Origin: Lachnoanaerobaculum umeaense
Lineage (GTDB): Bacteria; Bacillota; Clostridia; Lachnospirales; Lachnospiraceae
Assembly: GCF_003589745.1 (NCBI RefSeq)
Contig: NZ_CP032364.1
Location: forward strand, 1,240,001-1,304,000
Reading direction: 5' to 3'
Length of the DNA stretch: 64,000 nt
A program made the translations under genes and the position numbers. Positions 55,783 through 63,968 of the stretch are shown here, in pieces. Every line of letters begins with the position of its first letter. Positions within the stretch are counted from its first letter, which is position 1. Below the pieces are notes generated by a model. That model was not told where the DNA came from, searched no databases, and saw only the letters and a program-made list of their open reading frames with translations.

Positions 55783-55811
55783 TTTCAATAAGTATCAAGA
55801 CTGTATTTTTG
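55768..55811 (+). terminator. Terminator of the GNAT gene
   Basis: AAAATACAG (55768-55776) pairs with CTGTATTTT (55801-55809), with a 24 nt loop and a short T-run. It lies between convergent genes. Confidence 0.6.
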
Positions 55812-55824
55812 CTAAATATCCCCT

Positions 55825-57336
55825 CTACCTCCCCGTTTTTATATCAGTTCTGTTCAGATAAAGCAATCCTATGGCAAAAGAAATAAAAATATAGAGTAAA
55901 CAAGTTATTATTACAACAGGTAGATTTATTTCACCGGTTATATTTGTGCTGCCCATAGAGTATATAAGCATTGAAAAAGGTGTTGCATAGAAAAATCCCT
56001 TTACTGTGAGTAGAAGCCCTAAAATATTTCCAAGGAAGGCAAGGCCGACAGGTATTGCAAATGAAGGTATTATCAGTGAAAGTAAACACTGAAAGCTTGA
56101 AACGGCAATTATACAAAGTATACTTGCAAAGATTCTTAAATAGAATTCTTTCGGTATGCTTCCTGTAATCCCGATAAGCTTTCCTGAAACAATATAGATA
56201 AATGAAATCCATAACATACAAATAGTTGAAATGACAGCTACGGTAAGCCATTTATCTTTTAATACTTTGAAGCGTGAACTTGATGTAAGCATTATATTCC
56301 AGTTGGTTCCAAGATGTTCCATACGAAAATCAAGGCTTGCAAGTATGGCAATTAAAGGTGACAGGAAGAACATACCTAAAAATAATGACTCCTGTGTCCA
56401 AAGATCCGCCCAGTCAAATGATAATACTCCTTGATTTGAAAGGAAATTTATAATACCGATACCTGCAGAAATCAACGGAATCAATGCAAATGGAATCCAT
56501 ACTGGGTTTCGCTTCATCTTGATAAGCTCTACAGGCAATATGGTATGAGAATTTTTGCTTATTCTATGTACATGGGCAATCTTAAAATTACCTGTTTCAG
56601 GATTATTAAATACCGACAGACTAAGCTTATATGTAGTAAAGAAATATAAAAAGCTTATAAATATCGTTTTTATATCTATTGCATTCCATGAAAGCAGCAT
56701 ATCTCTTGTAGCAGAGTCATAATCCATAGTAACGGTACTTAAAGAAAAAAGTACGGACCATGGAGTAAGTGCCGCTTTACTTACAAAAGCAATGAATACA
56801 CCTGCAAGTGTGCCTCCAAAAGCAATTGAAAGCGCTGCAAATTGATTCCTGAACTTCAAAGACAGCAGACATTGAAGCTGAAATATAATCATTCCGAAAA
56901 TAATCTCTGCAAATTCAGTCTGAAGTAATGCAAAAATTGGGAATCCTCCACCAATCATGAATTTAATACCTAAATACAAAATCATTATTGTCTGTATAAA
57001 ACAAAATAAAGCTATATGTATAAAGCCGAATAAAAGTTTGGAAGAAAAGAGTTTTTTCCTGCTTTCCAGTGTGGGAAGAGTATTCCACATATTTCCTTTA
57101 TTTTCTATATCAATACATCTGCTTGCCAGTACCGACATCATAATGGAAATCAGCATTGTATTCAAAAACGGAATTGAACTGAAAATCATTTGCCATTCCT
57201 GTCCTTTAGGTAAATCTCCATATGAGATGTAGAAATAGTTTAGTCCTGTTACAATAAATAATAATGATAAGGAAATCAGGAATTTATTTTTTGTAAATTC
57301 AATGGATATTGATTTATTTAAACTTATTTGTTTCAT
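55825..57336 (-). CDS. Lantibiotic-immunity-like ABC permease, fused double subunit
   Basis: 503 residues, about 12 transmembrane segments. Two halves of ~250 residues each look like LanE/LanG-type permeases: the first starts LNKSISIEFTKNKFLISLSLL, the second VELIKMKRNPVWIPFALIPL followed by LASLDFRMEHLGTNWNIML. Immunity transporters (NisFEG, SpaFEG) use two separate permeases with one ATPase; here both seem to be one protein. Its start overlaps the ATPase gene stop by 4 nt. No lantibiotic precursor gene is near, so it probably defends against external peptides. Confidence 0.85.
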   Translation of the reverse strand: MKQISLNKSISIEFTKNKFLISLSLLFIVTGLNYFYISYGDLPKGQEWQMIFSSIPFLNTMLISIMMSVLASRCIDIENKGNMWNTLPTLESRKKLFSSKLLFGFIHIALFCFIQTIMILYLGIKFMIGGGFPIFALLQTEFAEIIFGMIIFQLQCLLSLKFRNQFAALSIAFGGTLAGVFIAFVSKAALTPWSVLFSLSTVTMDYDSATRDMLLSWNAIDIKTIFISFLYFFTTYKLSLSVFNNPETGNFKIAHVHRISKNSHTILPVELIKMKRNPVWIPFALIPLISAGIGIINFLSNQGVLSFDWADLWTQESLFLGMFFLSPLIAILASLDFRMEHLGTNWNIMLTSSSRFKVLKDKWLTVAVISTICMLWISFIYIVSGKLIGITGSIPKEFYLRIFASILCIIAVSSFQCLLSLIIPSFAIPVGLAFLGNILGLLLTVKGFFYATPFSMLIYSMGSTNITGEINLPVVIITCLLYIFISFAIGLLYLNRTDIKTGR

Positions 57337-58049
57337 AATGACTCCCTTTCCCCTGTAAGCTCAAGGAAAATCTGCTCCAAACTCTGATCTGATGATTCAA
57401 GATTTGATAGCTTTCCCTGATACAGCATTTGACCATGATTTATAATACCTACATAGTCAGCCATTTGTTCTATCTCATTTAGTAGATGGCTTGAGATAAT
57501 TACAGTTATATCTCTTTCTTTCGGTAGGGAAGTTATAAGTTTTCTAATCTCCATTATTCCGGCAGGGTCAAGGCCGTTGGTAGGCTCATCCAATATAAGT
57601 AATTTCGGATCTCCGAGAAGTGCCATAGCGATACCGAGCCTTTGCTTCATACCGAGTGAATAAGCGGCAAGCTTTTTATCTCTTTGTTCGTAAAGTCTTA
57701 CTGTTTTCAGAGCTTTTTCTATTTCAGCTTCTTTAACACCTTTTAACTTTGCTATGATTTGCAAATTTTCAAGTCCTGTTAAATGAGGATATCCTCCGGG
57801 ATTTTCTATAAGGCTACCTGTTTGATGAAGCAGATTTAACAGATTCTTGTTTGAAACTTTTTTACCAAAGAGTTTAATCTCTCCCGAGTCTTTTTTTATA
57901 AGTCCTAAAATCATTTTTAATGTTGTACTTTTTCCCGCTCCGTTGGGTCCGAGAAATCCGTATACACAGGATTTAGGTACACTCATTGATAAGTCATGTA
58001 CACGATTTTTTTTAGATAAATTTTTTGTTTCAAGTATTGTATCAGCCAT
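57333..58049 (-). CDS. ABC transporter ATP-binding protein, LanF/BcrA-like
   Basis: 238 residues. Walker A GPNGAGKST, signature YSLGMKQRLGIAMAL, Walker B LLILDEPTNGLDPAGI and ISSHLLNEIEQMAD are typical of peptide-resistance ATPases of the LanF/BcrA type, which work with two-permease modules to export or dislodge cationic peptides. Coupled to the permease by a 4 nt overlap. It diverges from a two-component system whose regulator may bind the direct repeat in the spacer. Confidence 0.92.
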   Translation of the reverse strand: MADTILETKNLSKKNRVHDLSMSVPKSCVYGFLGPNGAGKSTTLKMILGLIKKDSGEIKLFGKKVSNKNLLNLLHQTGSLIENPGGYPHLTGLENLQIIAKLKGVKEAEIEKALKTVRLYEQRDKKLAAYSLGMKQRLGIAMALLGDPKLLILDEPTNGLDPAGIMEIRKLITSLPKERDITVIISSHLLNEIEQMADYVGIINHGQMLYQGKLSNLESSDQSLEQIFLELTGERESL

Positions 58050-58087
58050 TGTTTTTCTCCTTTTGCTTGATATGTGAGTATGATAAT

Positions 58088-58109
58088 AACTGAAGATTAA
58101 CTGAAGATT
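58088..58109 (-). promoter_or_regulatory. 11 bp tandem repeat, candidate response-regulator box
   Basis: AACTGAAGATT twice in tandem (58088-58098, 58099-58109). On the minus strand this gives TCT-N8-TCT, the spacing of NisR/SpaR boxes, just upstream of a CATACT/TATTAT -10 region for the ABC genes. Confidence 0.55.
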
Positions 58110-58205
58110 ATCTCTACATTATGATTACATTAAGAAAAGTACTTTTATATAGCGACTTTACTTAAATACGATATAATAAGAAAACAAAATAATTTAGGAG
58201 TATAT

Positions 58206-58910
58206 ATGGAAAAGAAAGATTGTAAAATCCTGATAATTGATGATGAAGTAGAATTATCAAAGATTTTAGGAAATATATTAAAAAATGACGGATATACTGA
58301 TATAGAATATGCCGATAATTTAAAGGAAGGAAGAGAGAAAATAGACAGCACTCAGATTCATCTTATTTTACTTGACGTAATGCTTGGGGACGGCAACGGA
58401 TTTGATTTTTATGAGGAATTAAAAAGAGTCGGCATATTTCCAAAACTTCCTGTTATATTTCTGTCGGCAAGAGATGAGGATGAAGACAAACTTCACGGTC
58501 TTGGACTGGGGGCGGATGACTATATAACAAAGCCCTTCCTACCGAAAGAATTGTTGCTCCGTATCGGTGCGGTACTTAGAAGATGTTATTCGCTTGATGA
58601 AAATACATCAGATATTGTTTTAGGTGAAAGCAGAGTTTCTATAGAGGGAGGTATTGTAAAAAAGAATGGAGATGTCATAACTTTGACAGCCAAAGAACTT
58701 ACATTATTTTCAATTCTTTATAGAAATAGAGGTAGGATAGTAACTACAGATATGCTTTGTGAAGAGCTTTGGCCGGACGGCAGTTTCGGACTTGAAAATT
58801 CCTTGATTGTACATATGCGCCATTTAAGAGAAAAGATAGAAAAAGATCCTTCAAAACCGATTTTTTTAAAGACGGTAAGAGGTCTGGGATATAAGATGGA
58901 GAAGATATGA
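58206..58910 (+). CDS. OmpR-family response regulator
   Basis: 234 residues. Receiver (1-~122) with acidic D12/D13, phospho-acceptor D57 (LILLDVMLGD), switch Ser (IFLSARD) and Lys (ITKPFL). Winged helix (~135-234: LTAKELTLFSILYRNRGR, SLIVHMRHLREKIE, VRGLGYKME). It resembles LanR/BceR-type regulators of peptide defence. It overlaps its kinase by 4 nt. A TATAAT at 58172-58177 probably belongs to its promoter; the -35 is weak, which fits activation or autoregulation. Confidence 0.93.
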   Translation: MEKKDCKILIIDDEVELSKILGNILKNDGYTDIEYADNLKEGREKIDSTQIHLILLDVMLGDGNGFDFYEELKRVGIFPKLPVIFLSARDEDEDKLHGLGLGADDYITKPFLPKELLLRIGAVLRRCYSLDENTSDIVLGESRVSIEGGIVKKNGDVITLTAKELTLFSILYRNRGRIVTTDMLCEELWPDGSFGLENSLIVHMRHLREKIEKDPSKPIFLKTVRGLGYKMEKI

Positions 58911-60130
58911 GAAAAAGCTTGGAGAGAAGATTGCAATTTATACTGTGGGTACTTGTTTTTGCCATAGCCATATTGTTTGTGGATTTCATAATCTGTATAG
59001 CTGTGATGTACAAAAGCTCAGATATAAACTATACGGATGCAAGCGAAATAATGGACGGCTTATCATATAATACCGGTGAGTATGTTTTAAGTGATGAAGA
59101 AAGTACACAGTTACAAAAGAATAACGAATTTGCTTTTTTACTTGATAATAATGGGAATATTATATGGTATGAAAATATGCCCGAATCTTTGAAAAAATCA
59201 AAGTATACTTTACAGGATGTGGCGAAGTTTACAAGGTATTATCTGGATGACTATCCTGTACGTACTTATACAGTCAGTGAAGACCGATTGCTGATAGTCG
59301 GAAAGTTGAATTCGGATATATGGAAATATACTCTGGAATATGATGCGAATAATGTTTTGACTTTATTAGAAATGACTCCTTTATTATTTATTTTTAATAT
59401 GATTTTATTTATTTTTGTTTCGATAAGGATGTATAAATCAAGGCAAAGAAGAATAGAGGAAGAAAGGGTAGAGTGGATTGCCGGAGTTTCTCATGATATC
59501 AGGACACCGCTTGCTATTATTTTAGGCAATGCACAAATGATTCCTAAAGAAAGCAGTATGGATGAAATAAAAAGAAAGTCTGAGATTATTGAAAGTCAGG
59601 GACTTCGTATCAGGGGCTTGGTTGAGAATTTAAATATTACAAGTAAGCTCGATTTCGGTACAAAGAGATTTGAAAAAAGCAAGGTTTGTTTAAGTACACT
59701 TATCAGAAAGATTGTAAGTAATATGATAAATTCACTTGATATTGATGCACAGTCTAAGTATGATTTTGAACTGAAAATAGATAATGAGCTGCAAAAATAT
59801 GAAATTTCATTAAACGAAGAACTTTTTGAAAGAGCCGTTATAAATCTTTTAAACAATTCTTTTCGCCACAATCCTGACGGATGCCAAGTATATATAAATC
59901 TATATAAAGAAAATAAGAAGGTTGTTTTGGAGATAGGAGACAGCGGAAGCGGAGTGTCGGCTGAAATTTTACAAAGACTAAATCAAAATGCATATGCTGA
60001 GACCAAAAGTGTCGGAAAACATGGACTTGGACTTAAGATAGTAAAGAAGGTAGTGGAGTTTCATAGATGGAAGGTAATATTTACTAATGGCAAGAATGCA
60101 GGATTTGTTTGCAGGATGGAAATAAAATAG
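58907..60130 (+). CDS. Sensor histidine kinase
   Basis: 407 residues. Transmembrane segments at about 11-35 and 152-174 flank a ~115-residue outside domain. The HisKA box WIAGVSHDIRTPLAIILGN holds the phospho-accepting His. The ATPase domain has N box NLLNNSFRHNPDG, G1 GDSGSGVS and G2 KHGLGLKIVKK. The sizeable external domain suggests direct ligand sensing, unlike BceS-type kinases. Paired with the preceding regulator and the divergent ABC transporter, it probably senses an antimicrobial peptide. Confidence 0.93.
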   Translation: MRKSLERRLQFILWVLVFAIAILFVDFIICIAVMYKSSDINYTDASEIMDGLSYNTGEYVLSDEESTQLQKNNEFAFLLDNNGNIIWYENMPESLKKSKYTLQDVAKFTRYYLDDYPVRTYTVSEDRLLIVGKLNSDIWKYTLEYDANNVLTLLEMTPLLFIFNMILFIFVSIRMYKSRQRRIEEERVEWIAGVSHDIRTPLAIILGNAQMIPKESSMDEIKRKSEIIESQGLRIRGLVENLNITSKLDFGTKRFEKSKVCLSTLIRKIVSNMINSLDIDAQSKYDFELKIDNELQKYEISLNEELFERAVINLLNNSFRHNPDGCQVYINLYKENKKVVLEIGDSGSGVSAEILQRLNQNAYAETKSVGKHGLGLKIVKKVVEFHRWKVIFTNGKNAGFVCRMEIK

Positions 60131-60144
60131 GTAGTAGGGAAGAT

Positions 60145-60173
60145 TGACAGGGATTTATTATAATGTTATTCTA
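60145..60173 (+). promoter_or_regulatory. Promoter of the toxin-antitoxin-like pair
   Basis: TTGACA (60145-60150), 17 bp, TATTCT (60168-60173). Confidence 0.65.
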
Positions 60174-60182
60174 TAGATACAG

Positions 60183-60196
60183 GTGGGAATTCCCAC
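60183..60196 (+). promoter_or_regulatory. 14 bp perfect palindrome, candidate autoregulatory operator
   Basis: GTGGGAATTCCCAC lies right at the expected start of transcription and 29 nt before the first gene, the place where antitoxin or toxin-antitoxin complexes usually bind. Confidence 0.55.
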
Positions 60197-60224
60197 AATT
60201 TAAGCGTTTGTTTTAGAGGAACTT

Positions 60225-60467
60225 ATGAATACAAGTGTAAGAGAATATGATGCAAAGTTAGATTCAAAGAAAAGGATCACTTTAAGAGGATGTATATTTG
60301 AGTACTACCATGTGAAAGAGAAAGAAGACGGTACAATACTGCTTGAGCCTCGTGAACTTAGAGAGCCTTTCCGAATTTCTGAAAATACATTACATATGAT
60401 GGATACAGCAGTTGAAAATATTAAAGCCGAGATTACATCAGATGAAATCGACTTATCTGAGTTCTAA
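60225..60467 (+). CDS. Small protein, possible antitoxin
   Basis: 80 residues. The middle (DSKKRITLRGCIFEYYHVKEKEDGTILLEP) is beta-rich like an AbrB/SpoVT-type swapped hairpin, and the C-terminal ~30 residues are acidic and helical (DTAVENIKAEITSDEIDLSEF), the usual toxin-neutralising tail. No family was recognised with certainty. It is 8 nt before the next gene and follows a promoter with a palindromic operator. Antitoxin is an inference from size, order and pattern. Confidence 0.65.
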   Translation: MNTSVREYDAKLDSKKRITLRGCIFEYYHVKEKEDGTILLEPRELREPFRISENTLHMMDTAVENIKAEITSDEIDLSEF

Positions 60468-60475
60468 GGTGAGAT

Positions 60476-60853
60476 ATGTATAAAATAAAATTGGGTGTAC
60501 CTGAAATGAAAAAATTTTGGGATACTCTTTCATCAAAGATAAAGAATAATACTGCAAATAAGGATGAAGAAAAGCAATATAAAAAGATAGGTAAAGCACT
60601 TAAATTATTGTCAGAAAATCAAAGATATCCGGGACTGCAAACACATGAGATAGACTCTTTATCAAAGAGATACGGATTAAAGGTGTGGGAATCATATTTA
60701 GAAAATAATACTCCGAGAGCAGGTAGGATTTTTTTGGTGTACGGACCGGAAAAAAATGATATTACTGTTATCGGCTTGGAACCGCACCCTGATGATAAAT
60801 CTAATGCATACAAAAAGATTACATTATCTAAGTTTGGTGAGGAAGTCGGTTAA
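60476..60853 (+). CDS. Small protein, possible RelE/ParE-like toxin
   Basis: 125 residues. An N-terminal helix pair (FWDTLSSKIKNNTANKDEEKQYKKIGKALKLL) leads to GLQTHEIDSLSKRYGLKVWESYLENN and beta strands RIFLVYGPEKNDITVIGLEPHPDD. The strand-rich C-terminus with a final basic residue cluster recalls the RelE/ParE toxin fold. Key catalytic residues vary in that superfamily, so this is suggestive only. Co-transcribed with the small gene before it. A convergent terminator follows. Confidence 0.65.
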   Translation: MYKIKLGVPEMKKFWDTLSSKIKNNTANKDEEKQYKKIGKALKLLSENQRYPGLQTHEIDSLSKRYGLKVWESYLENNTPRAGRIFLVYGPEKNDITVIGLEPHPDDKSNAYKKITLSKFGEEVG

Positions 60854-60855
60854 AA

Positions 60856-60881
60856 AATAAGAGGGCAAGCACCCTCTTATT
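60856..60881 (-). terminator. Terminator shared by the toxin-like gene and the XRE gene
   Basis: AATAAGAGGG (60856-60865), 6 nt loop, CCCTCTTATT (60872-60881). On the minus strand the stem is followed by TTTTTT; on the plus strand only by CTTCTTC. Confidence 0.85.
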
Positions 60882-61074
60882 CTTCTTCCCAGAATAATTC
60901 ATCCAAAGTCTTATCAAGTGCGCGGCAGATGGATAGGCAGAGGCGAATTGTGGGATTGTAGTCTCCCTTTTCTATAGCATTTATTGTTTGGCGGCTGACC
61001 CCTACCAGATCTGCAAGCTGCTGTTGTGAGAGATCTTTGGCGGCTCTGGCGGATTTTAATTTAAGGTTTTTCAT
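60877..61074 (-). CDS. XRE-family regulator
   Basis: 65 residues, a single helix-turn-helix: KSARAAKDLSQQQLADLVGVSRQTINAIEKGDYNPTIRLCLSICRALDKTLDELFW. This is the compact HTH_3/YozG-like type. It is 9 nt downstream of a membrane-protein gene with the same orientation, a common pair in Firmicutes in which the regulator controls its own unit. The final codons overlap the shared terminator. Confidence 0.93.
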   Translation of the reverse strand: MKNLKLKSARAAKDLSQQQLADLVGVSRQTINAIEKGDYNPTIRLCLSICRALDKTLDELFWEEE

Positions 61075-61083
61075 AGTTCTCCC

Positions 61084-61590
61084 TTATTCCTCATCTTTTT
61101 TACACCTGTCTATAATCAATTTTATTACCAAGTTTAAAGCTAAAATAATAATGGCAACAGCTGCAATAAGATTTATGCCTTCTCTAAACTGTAATACCCC
61201 ATCTTTAAACAATGTGTGATTTGATACAGACCTTATTAAGTAGTAGGCATTTAATAAAGATATAATGATATAGGTGATAAATTGCTTTATATAATTATTC
61301 TTTTTATAACTGCCGCAGGCGTCATTAAAAATAATATAAGTATTCAGTACAATACCTGATATAAAAAGTATTATAACACTTATGAGATCATTTGAAATAG
61401 GTAATGATACAGTATCTTTTGTGAATACGTGTAAAATTGAAAGTATCATTACGGTAAAGTATGCATAAGTATAACCGCGTCCTCTGACAGCCAACTGTCT
61501 TTCATCATATTCTTCTTTCGACTTTTTTGAATTAAAAGCCAAAACTCCAAATACACCTACAAAAAATAAACCAATCATAATATATTCCAT
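61084..61590 (-). CDS. Four-to-five-segment membrane protein paired with XRE regulator
   Basis: 168 residues. Start at ATG 61590 because AAAGGAG lies 5 nt upstream; a longer frame exists but includes that site. Transmembrane segments at about 2-20, 41-58, 69-92, 105-123 and 139-160. The phrase EEYDERQLAVRGRGYTYAYF is shared by many small Firmicute membrane proteins found beside XRE genes. Function unknown. Confidence 0.82.
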   Translation of the reverse strand: MEYIMIGLFFVGVFGVLAFNSKKSKEEYDERQLAVRGRGYTYAYFTVMILSILHVFTKDTVSLPISNDLISVIILFISGIVLNTYIIFNDACGSYKKNNYIKQFITYIIISLLNAYYLIRSVSNHTLFKDGVLQFREGINLIAAVAIIILALNLVIKLIIDRCKKDEE

Positions 61591-61634
61591 AAAAACTCCT
61601 TTCAGACAAAATGTCATATATGTTTTACACCATC

Positions 61635-61663
61635 AATATAACTCTACAATTACATTATGTCAA
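61635..61663 (-). promoter_or_regulatory. Promoter of the membrane protein/XRE pair
   Basis: Minus strand: TTGACA (61658-61663), 17 bp, TATATT (61635-61640). Confidence 0.7.
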
Positions 61664-61693
61664 GTATATTTTACCTTATGTAAGATTATATAC

Positions 61694-61722
61694 TTGATTA
61701 AAACATTTATAATTGATATAAA
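61694..61722 (+). promoter_or_regulatory. Promoter of the GH114-like gene
   Basis: TTGATT (61694-61699), 17 bp, TATAAA (61717-61722); divergent from the XRE-pair promoter. Confidence 0.5.
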
Positions 61723-61755
61723 TAGGATGTATCAACTATAGAAAGGAGTTTTCCT

Positions 61756-62559
61756 ATGAAGAAATTCGGGGTAATCGTCTTGGCTGTTGTCTGCGGTCTT
61801 GTTCTTTTTGCTTATTTTATGGCAGATAAATATTACGGTGTATTTATAGGAATCAGCAAAGAAGATGGAATAAAGCTTAATAATTACGAAGTTCTTGTAC
61901 TTGAACCAACAGACTATGATAAAGATGATATTAAGAAATTACATGAGAAAAATAAAAAGATATATGCCTATCTTAATATAGGATCTTTGGAAAACTATCG
62001 TCCATATTATGAGAAGTTTAAAGGCAAAGTCTTGGGGAAGTATGAGAACTGGGAAGATGAATACTGGATGGATGTGTCTGATAAGGAATGGCAAAATCTT
62101 GTTGTAGATGAACTTGGAAAAAATATCTTTGATATAGGTTTTGACGGATTTTTTATTGATAACTGTGATGTATATTATCAGTTTCAAGATGAAAAGATAT
62201 TTGATGGACTTTGTTCTATATTAAAAGGATTACAAAAATATAATATTGATACTATAATCAATGGTGGTGATACATTTGTGAGTAAATGCATTGATGAAAA
62301 GATTGAAAATGAACTATTTGATGGAATAAATCAGGAGTGTGTATTTACGGATATAGATTTCGAACATAAAAAATATAATACAAAAAGTTTGGAAGAAAGA
62401 GAATATTTTACAGAATATTTGCAAAGAGTGAAGTCATATGGACTACAAATATTCATCTTAGAATATAGAGCCGACAACAAGACATTAAAACAGATTGAAA
62501 ATTACTGCAATGAAAATGGCTTTTATTGGTACAATGCAAAAAGCCTGGAGTTAAGATGA
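61756..62559 (+). CDS. GH114-like (TM1410) extracellular glycosidase
   Basis: 267 residues. An N-terminal signal-anchor (about 4-24) exports a TIM-barrel domain. YEVLVLEPTDYDKDDI, KIYAYLNIGSLENYR, FDGFFIDNCDVYYQF and TIINGGDTF follow the GH114/endo-alpha-1,4-polygalactosaminidase pattern; the Asp in FIDNCD and Glu in NQECVF are likely catalytic. Related enzymes cut galactosamine-rich polysaccharide. No exopolysaccharide cluster is next to it. AAAGGAG is 8 nt upstream. Confidence 0.86.
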   Translation: MKKFGVIVLAVVCGLVLFAYFMADKYYGVFIGISKEDGIKLNNYEVLVLEPTDYDKDDIKKLHEKNKKIYAYLNIGSLENYRPYYEKFKGKVLGKYENWEDEYWMDVSDKEWQNLVVDELGKNIFDIGFDGFFIDNCDVYYQFQDEKIFDGLCSILKGLQKYNIDTIINGGDTFVSKCIDEKIENELFDGINQECVFTDIDFEHKKYNTKSLEEREYFTEYLQRVKSYGLQIFILEYRADNKTLKQIENYCNENGFYWYNAKSLELR

Positions 62560-62636
62560 GAGGAAAAGCTGATAGATATAAGAGTTTAAAGATTAAAATG
62601 GCACTAATTCTATTATCATTCCTGTGTTTTGCGTAA
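62556..62636 (+). CDS. Truncated or tiny frame after the GH114-like gene
   Basis: 26 codons: MRGKADRYKSLKIKMALILL then SFLCFA and a stop. It overlaps the GH114 stop by 4 nt (ATGA), the sort of coupling real genes have, and looks like the start of a signal or membrane segment that ends too early. Either a tiny coupled peptide or the remains of a longer membrane protein gene. Confidence 0.25.
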   Translation: MRGKADRYKSLKIKMALILLSFLCFA

Positions 62637-62850
62637 AAATATATTGTAGACAATATACAAGGATAAGTTTAATAGAATTTTATGAAAATACATTCAAATG
62701 ATACTTTAGGTAGTTCCCCAAAATAAAAAAATAGAGTAGAATAGTTAAGATTTGAGAATATATAGGGCGTTACTAAGTATAACTATAAGATTTTATGAAA
62801 ATTGCTAACATTTCCCGATTTCTTGGTGTGTTATATATTAGTAGTAAGGA
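62637..62850 (+). other. Intergenic region before asparaginase
   Basis: About 210 bases without a credible gene. TATATTGT-AG-ACAATATA (62640-62657) is a perfect 8 bp dyad. No clear promoter for ansA was fixed. Confidence 0.45.
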
Positions 62851-62856
62851 GTGAAA

Positions 62857-63867
62857 ATGAAAAAGATTTTAGTAATCGGTACAGGTGGAACTATTGCATC
62901 AAAACAAATGGGTGAGGGATTGTCTCCGGCACTTTCAGCACCTGAAATTTTAACTTTTGTACCTGAGGTAAAAAAGTATTGTGAAATAGATGTACTTCAA
63001 ATTTGCAATATTGATTCTACTAATGTCTCTCCGGCAATCTGGCAGGATATAGCCGGAGCTATTGAAAAAAATTATGATGGATATGATGGATTTGTCATAT
63101 TACATGGTACCGACACTATGGCATATACTTCAGCGGCACTCAGCTATATGATACAAAACTCCAGAAAGCCTATAGTTATAACAGGAGCACAAAAACCTAT
63201 AAATATAGACGGAACAGATGCCAAAGTTAATCTAAGAGATAGTATACTCTATGCATGTGATGACTATTCACAAAATATAGTTCTAGTATTTGATGGTAAT
63301 GTAATAGCAGGTACAAGAGCAAAAAAGATGATGGCAAGATCATTTAATGCATTCCACAGTGTAAACTTCCCTATATTGGCAAGAATACAGGAGGAGCATA
63401 TCATTAGATATATTCCATATATACCTATGAGAGAAAGAGTAAGATTCTTCACAGAACTTAGCGATTCTGTATGTGTTTTGAAGATGATTCCGGGAATGAA
63501 AGAAGGTATGTTGGCATATTTATTTGAAAACTATGACTGTATAATAATAGAGAGTTTTGGTGTGGGAGGTATTCCCGACAATATGCTTGATAAGTTCTAT
63601 GAAGAGATGGAGAAATGGCAGGAGATGGGAAAATTTATTGTTATGGCAACACAAGTTGTAAATGAAGGCTCTAACATGGAAATTTATCAGGTTGGTCAAA
63701 AAATAAAGAAAGACTTTAATCTTATAGAAGCATATGATATGACATTGGAAGCAACTATTACAAAGCTGATGGTTTTATTAAAAAGATATACATCATATCC
63801 TGATTTGAGAAGATCTTTTTATGAAGAAATAAATTATGATATATTATGTGCCTTTGAAAGGGTATAA
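62857..63867 (+). CDS. ansA: L-asparaginase, type I
   Basis: 336 residues. Start at ATG 62857 with AAGGAG 5 nt upstream; the in-frame GTG at 62851 overlaps that site. Catalytic motifs ILVIGTGGTIASK (Thr at 12-15) and ILHGTDTMAYT (Thr/Asp near 90) are intact, and the substrate-side ITGAQKPI follows. Lack of a signal peptide and overall length fit the cytoplasmic type I (AnsA) enzyme, hydrolysing asparagine to aspartate and ammonia. Monocistronic as far as visible. Confidence 0.94.
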   Translation: MKKILVIGTGGTIASKQMGEGLSPALSAPEILTFVPEVKKYCEIDVLQICNIDSTNVSPAIWQDIAGAIEKNYDGYDGFVILHGTDTMAYTSAALSYMIQNSRKPIVITGAQKPINIDGTDAKVNLRDSILYACDDYSQNIVLVFDGNVIAGTRAKKMMARSFNAFHSVNFPILARIQEEHIIRYIPYIPMRERVRFFTELSDSVCVLKMIPGMKEGMLAYLFENYDCIIIESFGVGGIPDNMLDKFYEEMEKWQEMGKFIVMATQVVNEGSNMEIYQVGQKIKKDFNLIEAYDMTLEATITKLMVLLKRYTSYPDLRRSFYEEINYDILCAFERV

Positions 63868-63968
63868 TCTTTCTATAATAAATTGAAAAAATCAAATCTT
63901 ACTATTGTATTAAGATGTAAGTTTATGTTAATATATTTTTAAATGTTATGAAATGTTTGGAGATAAAT

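Noticed and set aside
55783..60224. Lanthipeptide precursor or LanM/LanB/LanC genes by the immunity-like transporter
   Set aside because: No small Cys/Ser/Thr-rich peptide with a leader and no modification enzyme was found between or beside these genes.
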